A stretch of 64,000 nucleotides of DNA from SpSt-398 sp033762195 (GCA_033762195.1 JANRLV010000009.1:58507-122506); one strand, 5' to 3'. Shown: positions 26,009-35,568, counted from the first letter of the stretch. Made by a program: numbers and translations. Notes: generated by a model from the sequence alone, not told the origin.

Positions 26009-27127
26009 ATGAAGATCGGTATTGTTTGTTATCCAACGTTTGGCGGTTCCGGAGTTTTGGCCACAGAATTGGGCAAGGCCCTGGCCGATAAAGGCCACCA
26101 GGTGCACTTTATCACCTATCAACAGCCCGTTCGCCTGGCTGCTTTTACTCCAAATATCATGTATCATGAGGTGCAGGTCCCAACCTACCCATTATTTGAT
26201 TACCCACCCTACGAAACAGCCCTGGCCAGTACCCTCGTAGATGTGATCAAGAATCACCAGCTTGACCTGCTCCATGTACATTATGCCATCCCTCACGCCG
26301 CCGCAGCCTATATGGCCAAACAGATACTCGCAAAAGAAGGAATGGAAATTCCTGTTATAACTACCCTCCATGGTACCGATATCACACTGGTAGGCCGCGA
26401 CAAGACCTATGAACCAGTGGTTACTTTTTCCATCAATGAAAGCGATGCCATTACCGCGGTATCCAATAACCTGCGGGATGAGACCTATAGCCATTTTAAG
26501 ATCACGAAAGAGATCGAGGTCATCTACAACTTTGTAGACGTAAGCCGTTTTCAGAAAAAACCATTTGACGCCTTCCGCAAAGTAATCGCACCCAATGGAG
26601 AACGCATCCTCCTCCACGCCTCCAACTTCCGAAAATTAAAAAGGGTTCAGGATGTAGTAAAGATCTTTGCCGGCGTGCAAAAAGAGATCCCATCCAAATT
26701 ACTCTTTGTGGGTGATGGCCCGGAGCGGATGACCGCGGAAGAACTATGCCGTAGCCTGCACCTTTGTGATCATATCCAATTCGTAGGTAAACAGGAACAA
26801 ATGGAAGATATTCTCGCTATTGCGGATCTCTTCCTCCTTACTTCTGAATATGAGAGCTTTGGATTGGCAGCCCTTGAAGCCATGGCAGCCGGTGTACCGG
26901 TGGTGTCCACCAATGCAGGTGGGTTAAAAGAAATTAATATAGATGGCGTAACGGGTTATATGGGAGATGTTGGCGATGTGGAAACCATGAGCAAACAAGC
27001 CCTGAGCATACTGAGAGACGATGCCACCTTAAAAGGATTTAAGACCCGGGCGGCAGAACATGCCAGACAGTTTGATATACATCATATCATTCCGGTGTAC
27101 GAGAAACTTTACGAGCGGTTTCTGTGA
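26009..27127 (+). CDS. bshA: N-acetyl-alpha-D-glucosaminyl L-malate synthase
   Basis: 372 residues, GT4 glycosyltransferase. MKIGIVCYPTFGGSGVLATELG and HVHYAIPHAAAAYMAKQ are BshA signatures; LLTSEYESFGLAALEAMAAGVPVVSTNAGG holds the EX7E nucleotide-sugar motif. It links GlcNAc from UDP-GlcNAc to malate, the first step of bacillithiol synthesis, the low-molecular-weight thiol of many Bacteroidota. Cytosolic. This fits with the persulfide-handling module elsewhere in the window, since bacillithiol persulfide is a plausible substrate there. Confidence 0.93.
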   Translation: MKIGIVCYPTFGGSGVLATELGKALADKGHQVHFITYQQPVRLAAFTPNIMYHEVQVPTYPLFDYPPYETALASTLVDVIKNHQLDLLHVHYAIPHAAAAYMAKQILAKEGMEIPVITTLHGTDITLVGRDKTYEPVVTFSINESDAITAVSNNLRDETYSHFKITKEIEVIYNFVDVSRFQKKPFDAFRKVIAPNGERILLHASNFRKLKRVQDVVKIFAGVQKEIPSKLLFVGDGPERMTAEELCRSLHLCDHIQFVGKQEQMEDILAIADLFLLTSEYESFGLAALEAMAAGVPVVSTNAGGLKEINIDGVTGYMGDVGDVETMSKQALSILRDDATLKGFKTRAAEHARQFDIHHIIPVYEKLYERFL

Positions 27128-27132
27128 TTTAA

Positions 27133-27286
27133 CCGCAGAGAACAAGAGAACGCAGAGTTACGCAGAGGGATTATTAATTACTAATTATTTTGAAACCTAT
27201 AAGAAAGCTGCAATTGACAGCCAACAATTATTAATCAACAATTCATAATTTCTCTGCGTAACTCTGCGTTCTCTTGTTCTCTCCGG
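27133..27286. repeat. 35-bp inverted repeat of the CGCAGAG family
   Basis: Arms at 27133-27167 and 27252-27286 match as reverse complements with a single mismatch. Each arm contains CGCAGAG three times, with 10-bp spacing at one end (CGCAGAGTTA, CGCAGAG) and a 17-bp interval. The 84-bp centre is AT-rich with TTATTAATTACTAATTA-like words. It fills the gap between convergent bshA and the EnvC-like gene. Single arms occur at 9455-9510 and 43520-43550. Confidence 0.85.
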
Positions 27287-27291
27287 TAAAT

Positions 27292-28599
27292 CTATTTTCT
27301 TCTGAGCCAGATTTCCGGATTCACATTTTTACTCTCATCCATCAGGATAAAATCGATCTTGCCTCCATTCCCTTCGTCGTCATTCCCTGCACGACCAAGC
27401 ACCTGTCCCTGGCTCACCTGATCGCCTTTCTTCACGGTTACCCCGGTAAGGTTGCTATAGGTGGTAAAATATTTTCCATGACGGATCACCACGATCACTT
27501 CATCGGCTAATCGGCTTACACCCGCCACTTCTCCTTTGAAAACAGCCTTTACAGGAGTTCCCGGATTGGTGGAGAATGTAACACCCGGATTATCGTCGAT
27601 CAGTGGTTTGCTTTTCTCGGAGAGGTAATATTCATAGCGGCCAAATTTGAGTTTTACATCACCCACAACCGGCCAGGGTAGTTTACCCTTATTCAGTTCA
27701 AAATTATCATTCAGGGCCACATCCGCTTCGGTCAGGTCCAGATAGTTTGTTTTCGCCGGAGCGGTGGTAGGCTTGTTGTTAACGGCCCCCACATCCGCGT
27801 TCCCTGTCTTAGGTTTGTCAACGGGTTTATTGGCGGCCTCTTCCGCAGCCTTTCGTTTTGCTTCCCGTATCGCTTCATCCTTGGCCCTTCGCACGATCGC
27901 ATCGATCTGGTTCTGGAGATCACGGAATCTTTTGCGTTTGGCCGTGAGTTCCTTTTCGATATCTTTTTGTTTGGATTTGAGTTGGTTCACCACCAGACTT
28001 TGCTCCCGCTTGGTGCCTTCCAGCTTTTTAGCTTCATCGGCCTGGGCATCCAGCACTTTGTTCTTCTCATTTTTCTTACCGATCATCTCCTCCTTCCGTT
28101 GCTCGATCTTCCGTTGAGTTTCCTGGATATTCTCTACCTGTTGCTGCCGATAGGTTCGGTAGCTGCGGAGATAGGCAATACGTTTCAAGGCATCAGCAAA
28201 ACCATTGGCAGAGAAGATGAAATTGAGAAAATTAAAGGTACCGCGGTTCTTGTAGGTGTACACGATACTCTTGGCATATTGTTCTTTCAGGGTATCAAGC
28301 TGCTTTTGCAGACGATAGATTTCTATATTACTCAAATAAAGGTCATCATTGATAAACTTGATCTCCCGGCTGATCGTACCCAATACCCGGTTTTGGAGGT
28401 CGAGTTTACGTTTGATCAACCCCAACTGGTTGATGGATTGCCGGGTTTGACCCTGCACCTTGTTGTACATCCCTTCGATCTCTTTAATCTCGTTCTGAAT
28501 CTCCTGTTTCTCCTTCTCTATCTTCTCTTTCTCCACCTGAGCCACAGAGGCCAGGGTCAAGAATAACATCCAGACTCCGATAAAGATTTTCTTTTGCAT
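27292..28599 (-). CDS. EnvC-like murein hydrolase activator (degenerate LytM domain)
   Basis: 435 residues: signal peptide (MQKKIFIGVWMLFLTLASVAQ), long coiled coil (about residues 22-260, highly charged), a low-complexity linker and a C-terminal LytM/M23 domain from about residue 310. The zinc ligands expected in active M23 enzymes are missing: no HxxxD at GRYEYYLSEKSK, TYSNL replaces the usual YxHL, and KIDFIL replaces HxHFE. This is the hallmark of EnvC/NlpD-type regulators that switch on N-acetylmuramyl amidases at division. Periplasmic. Third gene after dut and the DUF4292 lipoprotein, all leftward. Confidence 0.85.
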   Translation of the reverse strand: MQKKIFIGVWMLFLTLASVAQVEKEKIEKEKQEIQNEIKEIEGMYNKVQGQTRQSINQLGLIKRKLDLQNRVLGTISREIKFINDDLYLSNIEIYRLQKQLDTLKEQYAKSIVYTYKNRGTFNFLNFIFSANGFADALKRIAYLRSYRTYRQQQVENIQETQRKIEQRKEEMIGKKNEKNKVLDAQADEAKKLEGTKREQSLVVNQLKSKQKDIEKELTAKRKRFRDLQNQIDAIVRRAKDEAIREAKRKAAEEAANKPVDKPKTGNADVGAVNNKPTTAPAKTNYLDLTEADVALNDNFELNKGKLPWPVVGDVKLKFGRYEYYLSEKSKPLIDDNPGVTFSTNPGTPVKAVFKGEVAGVSRLADEVIVVIRHGKYFTTYSNLTGVTVKKGDQVSQGQVLGRAGNDDEGNGGKIDFILMDESKNVNPEIWLRRK

Positions 28600-28659
28600 G
28601 GGTATTGATGTGTTTTCGGTAAAAAAGAAATAACGAGCAATTCTATGTTTAATTATCCC

Positions 28660-29484
28660 TTAATTGATCCTTGTATAATTTTTAGGAATTGTAAAGGGAA
28701 ATGTTAACGTTTCATTAAACTCATACTGCTTAAAATTAAGCTTTATATCCAATTTTGTCTTCTCCGTAACAGTAATTATTCGATTGGTGGAAAATGGGAC
28801 ACCCTTTTTATTCTCATATTCTGCATAATTCAAGTAGGCGGTCCGGTTCCGGAGCACATCCACATCATCCAGTTTGCTGTTCAATACCAGGTGGTCATTG
28901 TCATTGAAGGTGATCAGGTGTTTGAACCATTCTCCATAGCTGAGCATGGAGATCATATTCGCTGTAGTTGAATAGGAAACAAAATTAGTATCCAGGAAAA
29001 CCGGGTTCCCAATGATCAGGTCCTGGATCGATCCCAGGTCAAACGGCAAGGAGACGATCTCCTGAAGATATTCCATGGAGCGGGCCTGGTATTCTTTATC
29101 AAGTTTATTCAGGATGAAAATGCTGTCTTTTGTTACTAATACCCGCATGCCTTCAATGCCCAACGCGCCGTTGACCGAGAACCAGGCCACACTGTCTTTG
29201 AAAAGGCGGACAAATACATTTACATCATACTTCTTTCCATCACCACCTACATAGTCCACGCCGATCTTAGCGGAAAATGTCTTATAATCAATGCGGTTAT
29301 TATTTAGTTTCTCAAATGCAAGGTCAATGAATCTTGCCGTATCTGCTTTCCCGTCATTCACCAGTACCACAACCGCTGAGGAGTCTTTTTTGGCTATGGC
29401 CGTTTGGATCTGCTTGGTGGACCGGCAGGAGAACAGGGCCAGGGTGGAAAAAAATGCAGCAATTAAAAAAAGCGATTTGTTCAT
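28660..29484 (-). CDS. DUF4292 lipoprotein
   Basis: 274 residues. Lipoprotein signal MNKSLFLIAAFFSTLALFSC with the lipid-accepting Cys20. The rest (KIGVDYVGGDGKKYDVNVFVRLFKDSVAWFSVN and following) matches DUF4292, a LolA-like beta sheet protein widespread in Bacteroidota. Its gene usually stands between a tetratricopeptide/dut gene and an EnvC-like gene, as here (dut 99 bp before, envC-like 60 bp after). Likely anchored in the outer membrane facing the periplasm. Exact role unknown; links to envelope assembly are inferred from context. Confidence 0.85.
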   Translation of the reverse strand: MNKSLFLIAAFFSTLALFSCRSTKQIQTAIAKKDSSAVVVLVNDGKADTARFIDLAFEKLNNNRIDYKTFSAKIGVDYVGGDGKKYDVNVFVRLFKDSVAWFSVNGALGIEGMRVLVTKDSIFILNKLDKEYQARSMEYLQEIVSLPFDLGSIQDLIIGNPVFLDTNFVSYSTTANMISMLSYGEWFKHLITFNDNDHLVLNSKLDDVDVLRNRTAYLNYAEYENKKGVPFSTNRIITVTEKTKLDIKLNFKQYEFNETLTFPFTIPKNYTRIN

Positions 29485-29583
29485 TTAGATTATGGGATTC
29501 ATGATGCCAATGCTCAACTTATATTTCTAAGATGCGTGAAATACAGGATTTCCACGAATTTACAGTATAACCTTTTTATGTAC

Positions 29584-30018
29584 CTATTGTTTTCCAGTAT
29601 GCCCAAATCCCCCTTCTCCACGTTGTGACTTCTCTAATTCGCTCACTTCCTCCCAATTAATTTGGGTTATCTGCTGAAATACCATCTGCGCGATACGGTC
29701 ACCGGGATGAATCGTTTGATCCTCGCTGGAAAGGTTGACCAAAATGACCTTGATTTCTCCCCGGTAGTCAGCGTCAATGGTACCAGGTGTATTCAAACAG
29801 GTGATTCCCTGTTTGATCGCCAATCCGCTCCGGGGCCGTACCTGTGCCTCATATCCCAGGGGAATTTCCAAAAATATCCCTGTTGGTATTAACGTCCGCT
29901 CCAGGGGTTTAAGTACAACTGCTCCGGTAAGATCTGCCCGCAGGTCCATACCCGATGACCCTGGCGTTGCATAGGCCGGAAGTGGGTTGGCAGAGCGGTT
30001 GATGATGCGAATGGTCAT
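29584..30018 (-). CDS. dut: dUTP diphosphatase
   Basis: 144 residues, the normal length for trimeric dUTPases. The five motifs are visible: GSSGMDLRADL (I), RSGLAIKQG (III core with PRSGLA), NTPGTIDADYRGEIKV (uridine hairpin), GDRIAQMVF (IV) and the C-terminal GEGGFGHTGK (V). It hydrolyses dUTP to dUMP, keeping uracil out of DNA and supplying dTMP synthesis. First in the leftward set with DUF4292 and envC-like. Upstream is the long repeat at 30043-30178. Confidence 0.95.
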   Translation of the reverse strand: MTIRIINRSANPLPAYATPGSSGMDLRADLTGAVVLKPLERTLIPTGIFLEIPLGYEAQVRPRSGLAIKQGITCLNTPGTIDADYRGEIKVILVNLSSEDQTIHPGDRIAQMVFQQITQINWEEVSELEKSQRGEGGFGHTGKQ

Positions 30019-30042
30019 ACTTTTTTGGTAGCCAAAGGCTGA

Positions 30043-30178
30043 TGCTAAAAGCTATTAGCTGTTAGCCTTTAGCTATTAGCTGTTTGTTTATATTTCTATT
30101 CTTTATATCTTACGACATAATCTTCTCAACTAATAGCTAATAGCTAATAGCTAATAGCTAATAGCTATTAGCTATTAG
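30043..30178. repeat. CTAATAG heptad array
   Basis: CTAATAG is repeated five times exactly (30130-30164) and followed by two copies of its reverse complement CTATTAG (30165-30178), so the array folds on itself. To the left, 30043-30083 carries looser copies (AGCTATTAGCTGTTAGCC, TTTAGCTATTAGC). It occupies most of the gap between ispF and dut. Confidence 0.85.
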
Positions 30179-30184
30179 CAAAAG

Positions 30185-30664
30185 CTATAACTTTTCCACC
30201 AACACTGTCGCATACGCCACCACACCTTCTTCCCGGCCGACAAAGCCCAATTTTTCGGTGGTTGTTGCCTTGATGGAAACATCCCGGATGGTTAATCCGG
30301 TGAGGTGGGCGATGGTTTCCTGCATGGCATGAACAAAGGGTTTTATCTTGGGGGCTTCGAGACAGAGGGTACTATCAATATTTACGACTCTGTATCCATG
30401 TTGGTGCAGCAGGTCAATGGTGCGTTTCAAAAGAATTTTACTGTCAATATCCTTGAACTCTGCCGAGGTATCCGGGAAATGGGTGCCGATATCGCCCAGG
30501 GCCAGGGCGCCAAGAAGCGCGTCACATATGGCATGAAGCAAGACATCAGCGTCGCTATGCCCTAATGCACCTTTTGTATGCGGGATCAATACCCCGCCCA
30601 ACCAAAGGTCACGCCCCTCGACGAGGCGGTGAAAATCAACTCCGGAACCGATACGCAATGACAT
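30185..30664 (-). CDS. ispF: 2-C-methyl-D-erythritol 2,4-cyclodiphosphate synthase
   Basis: 159 residues. Zinc-site motif SGVDFHRLVEGRDLWLGG near the N-terminus, HSDADVLLHAICDALLGA and GDIGTHFPDTSAEFK are IspF hallmarks. It cyclises CDP-methylerythritol phosphate in the MEP isoprenoid pathway. Cytosolic trimer. Same direction as dut but separated from it by the CTAATAG array, so probably its own unit. Confidence 0.95.
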   Translation of the reverse strand: MSLRIGSGVDFHRLVEGRDLWLGGVLIPHTKGALGHSDADVLLHAICDALLGALALGDIGTHFPDTSAEFKDIDSKILLKRTIDLLHQHGYRVVNIDSTLCLEAPKIKPFVHAMQETIAHLTGLTIRDVSIKATTTEKLGFVGREEGVVAYATVLVEKL

Positions 30665-30749
30665 GAGGCAAAGGTAGGGCTAAATGCTTTTAGCTTCTAG
30701 CTATTAGCGTTTAGCTTTCAACAAAATTTACTTCGGGCCAATAATAAAA

Positions 30750-30769
30750 AAGGCCTCCGGAGAGGCCTT
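30750..30769 (-). terminator. Terminator after porV
   Basis: AAGGCCTC (30750-30757) pairs with GAGGCCTT (30762-30769) around a 4-nt loop. On the minus strand it is followed by a T run (complement of A at 30744-30751). It lies 69 bp past the porV stop. Confidence 0.85.
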
Positions 30770-30837
30770 ATATAATAAAATCAAGTACAAGTTATATTCA
30801 ATCGCAAATAGCCAATTGCTAACCGCTAATTGCTAAA

Positions 30838-31989
30838 TTACTCGGCTCCACCCAAATCAAACACCAGCGAGAAACGCAGGGTATTTGACAAAGGGTTTCT
30901 GTCAACACCACTTCCGGAAGGAAGCAGGTAAGAGAAATCCAAACCAAAGCTGCTGTATTTGATACCCACACCGGTAGCAAAATAACGGCGGTTACCTTTT
31001 GTTTTGTCTTCGTGGAAATAACCGGCGCGCAGAGAGAATTGGTCGTTATAGGTGTATTCAGCACCTACAGACACCTGGAATTCTTTGATCTCTTCGCCAA
31101 AACCACCGGGAGCATCACCAAAGGAGCTGAACCAGCTTCCTACCACACCTTTGCTGTAATAATCGTCGATCTGTTGTTGAGTGGCGGGGCTTTCAGGAGG
31201 CGTAGGCACCAATAGTTTGTTGAGGTCCACACCAAACATCAGCTTATTGCTTTCGTTGAACACTTTGGTATAAGTAGTTCCCAGGCCAAGGTTGGCGGGA
31301 ATGAAATCTTTTTGATCAGCATTATCGGTGTAAGAGATCTTGGAACCAAGATTGCTCAATACGGCACCAAATGCCCATCCCTGACCGGCTTCGTTATGTC
31401 CGTTGGTATAAAAAGAGATATCACCGGCAACGGCATTACCAGCTTTGTAGGTATTACCAGCGGCGGCACCACCTGCCAGGTTAGAATAAATGTATTTCAA
31501 ACCCACACCGATACCCGAACGCTGAGACAATTTGCGGGAGTAACCAAAATCCAATCCGAACTCGCGGGGACGGAATGTATTCAGGTCATTACCCTGGTTG
31601 TCGGTGAACTGGATATTACCCAGGTTAAAATAACGAAGTGAACCAGAGATGGCCTGATCATCATCTAATTTATAATAACCGGATACGGCGGCGAGGTAAA
31701 CATCATTCAGGATCTGTTTCAGCCAGGGAGTATAGGAAGCGGAAATAGCACCCTTTTTTTCATTGAAAGGCGTCTTAGCCAGGTTCCAAAAACCAGAGTT
31801 TGCATCCGGAGTGGTGGCAATCGCCAGATCACCCATACCGGCTGCACGGGCATCCGGGGCGATACGAAGAAATGGAACCGCAGTGGTCACTACATTCAAT
31901 TTCTCCGCTTGTGCCGAAGAAAGCATAGGCACAAATACAGACATGATAAATGCTACAGCAGTTAGTTTAATAGCAGTTGGTCTCATCAT
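30838..31989 (-). CDS. porV: Type IX secretion outer-membrane protein PorV
   Basis: 383 residues with a signal peptide ending SSAQA. LNVVTTAVPFLRIAPDARAAGMGDLAIATTPDANS at the mature N-terminus is diagnostic for PorV (LptO). The remainder is a 14-strand FadL-like beta barrel. PorV takes folded cargo from the T9SS translocon and presents it to the PorU sortase. It follows porU in the same direction with an 80-bp gap, and a strong terminator ends the unit. Codon use is strongly biased toward a few codons, suggesting high expression. Confidence 0.95.
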   Translation of the reverse strand: MMRPTAIKLTAVAFIMSVFVPMLSSAQAEKLNVVTTAVPFLRIAPDARAAGMGDLAIATTPDANSGFWNLAKTPFNEKKGAISASYTPWLKQILNDVYLAAVSGYYKLDDDQAISGSLRYFNLGNIQFTDNQGNDLNTFRPREFGLDFGYSRKLSQRSGIGVGLKYIYSNLAGGAAAGNTYKAGNAVAGDISFYTNGHNEAGQGWAFGAVLSNLGSKISYTDNADQKDFIPANLGLGTTYTKVFNESNKLMFGVDLNKLLVPTPPESPATQQQIDDYYSKGVVGSWFSSFGDAPGGFGEEIKEFQVSVGAEYTYNDQFSLRAGYFHEDKTKGNRRYFATGVGIKYSSFGLDFSYLLPSGSGVDRNPLSNTLRFSLVFDLGGAE

Positions 31990-32069
31990 TAAGAGTTTAA
32001 ATTATTGGTGTGTAAATATATGGTAAAATGAAAATTTCAGTTCTAAAATGAAATTTTTTCTTCTGACAA

Positions 32070-35000
32070 TCAAAAAACTACAAGTTTCTCGATAATGGTA
32101 TTCGATTTCAATTGTGAAGTGGAGACCCGGAGTTTGTATAGGTATACTCCCCGGCCGATCCTGGCACCAAAATCATCGCGACCGTCCCATTCGACTTCAC
32201 TTGAACGATTTCCGGGGGTGTTTATTGTCTGGGAAATACGCTTTATTATTTTTCCGGAGATAGTAAATATTTGAATATCAACCCTTAAGTCCTCACCTGG
32301 TCGGTTATGCTCAAACCAAAAATTCGTATGTGTGGTAAATGGGTTGGGGTAATTTAATACTCGATTGATTATCAACGCTTCATCATCAACGACCTCAAAG
32401 GCCAGCTCGATCTCAGATGAATTATTCATTACATCCCAGGCTTTGATCCGCAACCGGTGGGGACCTGGTGCAAAGGCCGGAAGCTGAAAGCGGAGGCTTC
32501 CCGCCTTATAATTATCCGGGTCAGCTTCATAAAAGTCATTTAAAATGAAGTAGTTATCGTTATCGTCATCAACCGTTACCACAATATCGTGGCCAATCCC
32601 GGATTGTATGGTGTTGATCCCGGAGGAGTCATTGAAGCGGAGTACCAGGACAGGTCTTGCATTGGAAATCCCCCCATTCACGAATTTTTCATCATTCAAC
32701 CAGGCGCGAATCCCGGGGCCTTCGTTGTCATTATCCACGATACCCGTGTTTCCACCGGATACAAACTGCGTGAAATACCCCCCGGCTTCCCTGGATCCAT
32801 CTTCCGCATAAAAACTCATTTTTCCATTCCCAAAAGCCGGGTTAAGGTCACGGGGAACCTTGAATTCCAACTCAAACCGGCCATTCCTGACCGTTGACCG
32901 CCCCCGAAAAATGACAATATCCCTCACCTGAAAATCCCTGACCGGGCTGCCGGGATCATTCCCCAGGGTGCTGGTGGTTCTCTCCTTGTCAAAAACCGTT
33001 GTATACGCATTCCCCTGAAACCCGGTTTGAATATTGCCCTGTGCATCGGTCACCACCCCTTCAATCTTCACTTTTTCCATGGCACTCAGGGTATCTGACT
33101 GCCCGACCGGGACCCCATTGATCCGTTCCGCCCGAATGGACAAAGCAGGAAATCCAAGGGTAAGGGCCGGATCACCGAGCAGGGTAAACTTCCGGTTGTT
33201 GACGATATCCGTGGAATTTTGATAGGTGAAATTCTTGGCTTCTTTGACCGCCTCGCCCAGACTTCGATAGCTGCCGTCTGATTTTGGAGCCAGGGCAATG
33301 GCGAGATAATTATTGTTCATCACCCGGTTACTAAAGGCAAAAACCAACCGGGTTGTGGTCATCAACGCAATGGCACCGGTTTTTTCGCGTAACAAAAGAT
33401 CTTCTCCGATGGAAGGCGCGATCGGATTGTCAAATGGCGCAAAATCACAGGTAGCGGTGATGAACAAAGGCAGTCGATTGGGATTGTTCCAGGAATTTAC
33501 CTGATCCTGATCCAGTACCACCTCCTCTGCTAAGCGGCGAAAACTTCCATGCCCACTGTAGTTCCAGATCAATGTGCCATTGATGACCCGGTTCCTGACC
33601 AGGTCATTTACCACAGGGTATCTTTCTGCTCCTGAAACCGTTTCCTGCGTAAAGGCATCCAGGTAAATTTTTTCGGCATCCAATAATGGATTTGCCTGGG
33701 TGGCAGTGGCTGTGATGATCTCGGCATCTTCGATATGGAGGTTCTGGTCTTCGTCATCTGCAATAAAAGTCATTTTGTTTCGCCACGGGCCAAGACTTGC
33801 CCGGTCATGATAGGCTATAACCTTATCCACATAGGCAGAAGCCTGTGATAACTGATTGGCTGGAATACGGCCGATTCCTATATCAAGCAGGTTGGTAACC
33901 GCCTGCGAGTTGATATCTTCCTGGTCGTCGAGGTAACCAAAAAAATCATCACTGGTATAGGTGCTAAGCGGGTCTAAAGAGGCACTGTGCTGATAACCGG
34001 GTACAAGATTGGTATTTCCTTGCAACCTGTTTTTATAATCAAAGGAAGCATCGCCAAACAGGGCCAGAAAACGCGGAGTGGTTCCACCGGCCAACCTGGC
34101 CCTGTCATAGAACATCTTCAGGCAATTGCGAATGGCAGATGGATCGGGTTGGCCGGAGGAAAATTCATGATAAATCTCGTTGGTCGTTAATACAGCCACC
34201 TGCCATTGATTTCTTTGCCGGTGATATTGGGCCAGCCGGTTAGCCTGGATAAGGAGGAAGGGAGGAGTAACAATGATATAATCGGGAACTGCAAGCCCAT
34301 GAATATCCTGATTCGCTATGCGGCCCTGGGCAATAGGTGTTAAATATCCCTGAAAGGCAATGTACTCTCTTAGTACAGGGGCCTCATCGCGAAACCGAAA
34401 TTCATTTCCATTCAGGGTTCCCGACTTACGCACCGGAGACAAAGGATTGGTCACCTCCCATACCTGAACAGCGGCATTGGCACCAGACAATACAAACTCT
34501 ACCAGGGATTGGCCAACCAAACCGGGGTCGCGGAAATCCAATTGCGTACTACCTGTCAGGTTCAGGGGTTTGCGGTGAAATACTTCAAACCAATTCAGCC
34601 AGGCCTGTGAATTAAAACTGCCCGGTACATAGGAATAGCCAAGCGTAACCGAGGTGGAAGGCGCTAGGGTGTTGTACACCAATTCTCCCTCGCGGGCAAA
34701 AAGATCGTAGGCGCCGGAACTGGTTGCTGGAATGTTGAGCTGCGCGATAATGGGGTCATTGAGTTTGATGTCAAATCGTCCAGCCGTACCAATACTCCGG
34801 GCAATAAGTTGGGTACGTATGGTGAGTAGGTTGCCGGGTAAAAAATTTACCGGCAAGGGAAAGGACCGGGTGAGGGTTTTGCCGGGAGCATCGGTGAACT
34901 CTTCGCCATACCATTCCTTACCACTTGAAAGCAGGTTCACCGTATCCAATTCATGGGCATACCGATAGAGGTATTCATTGGTAATAACACTCGGGGATCC

Positions 35001-35495
35001 GGTAGCATTGGTAGAAGGTATCCTTGCTCCGGTTCCGCCAACGGTCAGGAAATAGTAGACCGTATCTGAATAAATGTTCTTTTGGTGGCGGAAGGCATTG
35101 ATCGAGGGGTCAGGTCGCCAGGCATCCGGGCCCGGGCTGTAAAAAAGTACCTGGTCATTTCCATTGATCACTCCATCTCCCCCATCCTCCACCAGGATCG
35201 CATTTTCTACCAGATCATCGGGCGGGATAACCGTGTTTGATTCAGGGAGCATTCCCCCGCCATACCCATACAGCCGCAGGGAGCCTGAAGCCAGATTGGC
35301 TGGAAGGCCCAGGGAGCTCAAAAAAGCCGGGTCCATCCGGTAAACCCCGGCATTGGTGACCGCAATCCGGTACCAGTTACCGGTGGAAAGCAGAGAATGG
35401 TCCCGATAGGTGCGCTGGCCCCTGGCGGCGAAACTGGTCAGGATCAAGACCATACATATCAGTAACCGGGATTTCTGGGAGGGTATAATCCACAT
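32070..35495 (-). CDS. porU: Type IX secretion sortase PorU
   Basis: 1141 residues: signal peptide (about 1-26), a beta-rich N-terminal region, a C25 gingipain-like peptidase domain (about 400-770) and an Ig/CTD region. The catalytic dyad is visible as His649 (IWNYSGHGSFRR) and Cys683 (FITATCDFAPFDNP). The C-terminus (NYPNPFTTHTNFWF ... GRGVYLYKLRV ... EKLVVF) is a type A T9SS sorting domain. PorU removes cargo C-terminal signals and attaches cargo to A-LPS at the cell surface. Transcribed with porV and away from gldJ, the conserved Bacteroidota arrangement. Confidence 0.95.
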   Translation of the reverse strand: MWIIPSQKSRLLICMVLILTSFAARGQRTYRDHSLLSTGNWYRIAVTNAGVYRMDPAFLSSLGLPANLASGSLRLYGYGGGMLPESNTVIPPDDLVENAILVEDGGDGVINGNDQVLFYSPGPDAWRPDPSINAFRHQKNIYSDTVYYFLTVGGTGARIPSTNATGSPSVITNEYLYRYAHELDTVNLLSSGKEWYGEEFTDAPGKTLTRSFPLPVNFLPGNLLTIRTQLIARSIGTAGRFDIKLNDPIIAQLNIPATSSGAYDLFAREGELVYNTLAPSTSVTLGYSYVPGSFNSQAWLNWFEVFHRKPLNLTGSTQLDFRDPGLVGQSLVEFVLSGANAAVQVWEVTNPLSPVRKSGTLNGNEFRFRDEAPVLREYIAFQGYLTPIAQGRIANQDIHGLAVPDYIIVTPPFLLIQANRLAQYHRQRNQWQVAVLTTNEIYHEFSSGQPDPSAIRNCLKMFYDRARLAGGTTPRFLALFGDASFDYKNRLQGNTNLVPGYQHSASLDPLSTYTSDDFFGYLDDQEDINSQAVTNLLDIGIGRIPANQLSQASAYVDKVIAYHDRASLGPWRNKMTFIADDEDQNLHIEDAEIITATATQANPLLDAEKIYLDAFTQETVSGAERYPVVNDLVRNRVINGTLIWNYSGHGSFRRLAEEVVLDQDQVNSWNNPNRLPLFITATCDFAPFDNPIAPSIGEDLLLREKTGAIALMTTTRLVFAFSNRVMNNNYLAIALAPKSDGSYRSLGEAVKEAKNFTYQNSTDIVNNRKFTLLGDPALTLGFPALSIRAERINGVPVGQSDTLSAMEKVKIEGVVTDAQGNIQTGFQGNAYTTVFDKERTTSTLGNDPGSPVRDFQVRDIVIFRGRSTVRNGRFELEFKVPRDLNPAFGNGKMSFYAEDGSREAGGYFTQFVSGGNTGIVDNDNEGPGIRAWLNDEKFVNGGISNARPVLVLRFNDSSGINTIQSGIGHDIVVTVDDDNDNYFILNDFYEADPDNYKAGSLRFQLPAFAPGPHRLRIKAWDVMNNSSEIELAFEVVDDEALIINRVLNYPNPFTTHTNFWFEHNRPGEDLRVDIQIFTISGKIIKRISQTINTPGNRSSEVEWDGRDDFGARIGRGVYLYKLRVSTSQLKSNTIIEKLVVF

Positions 35496-35568
35496 ACAAA
35501 AAAAGTAATTCTGCTTTTTCTCGTTTATCGAAAGTAGCTAAATTCGCAAACCCTATCCAGCATAAAAT

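Noticed and set aside
30130..30178. Regularly spaced repeats that might be a CRISPR array
   Set aside because: Units are 7 bp without spacers, and no cas genes are present.
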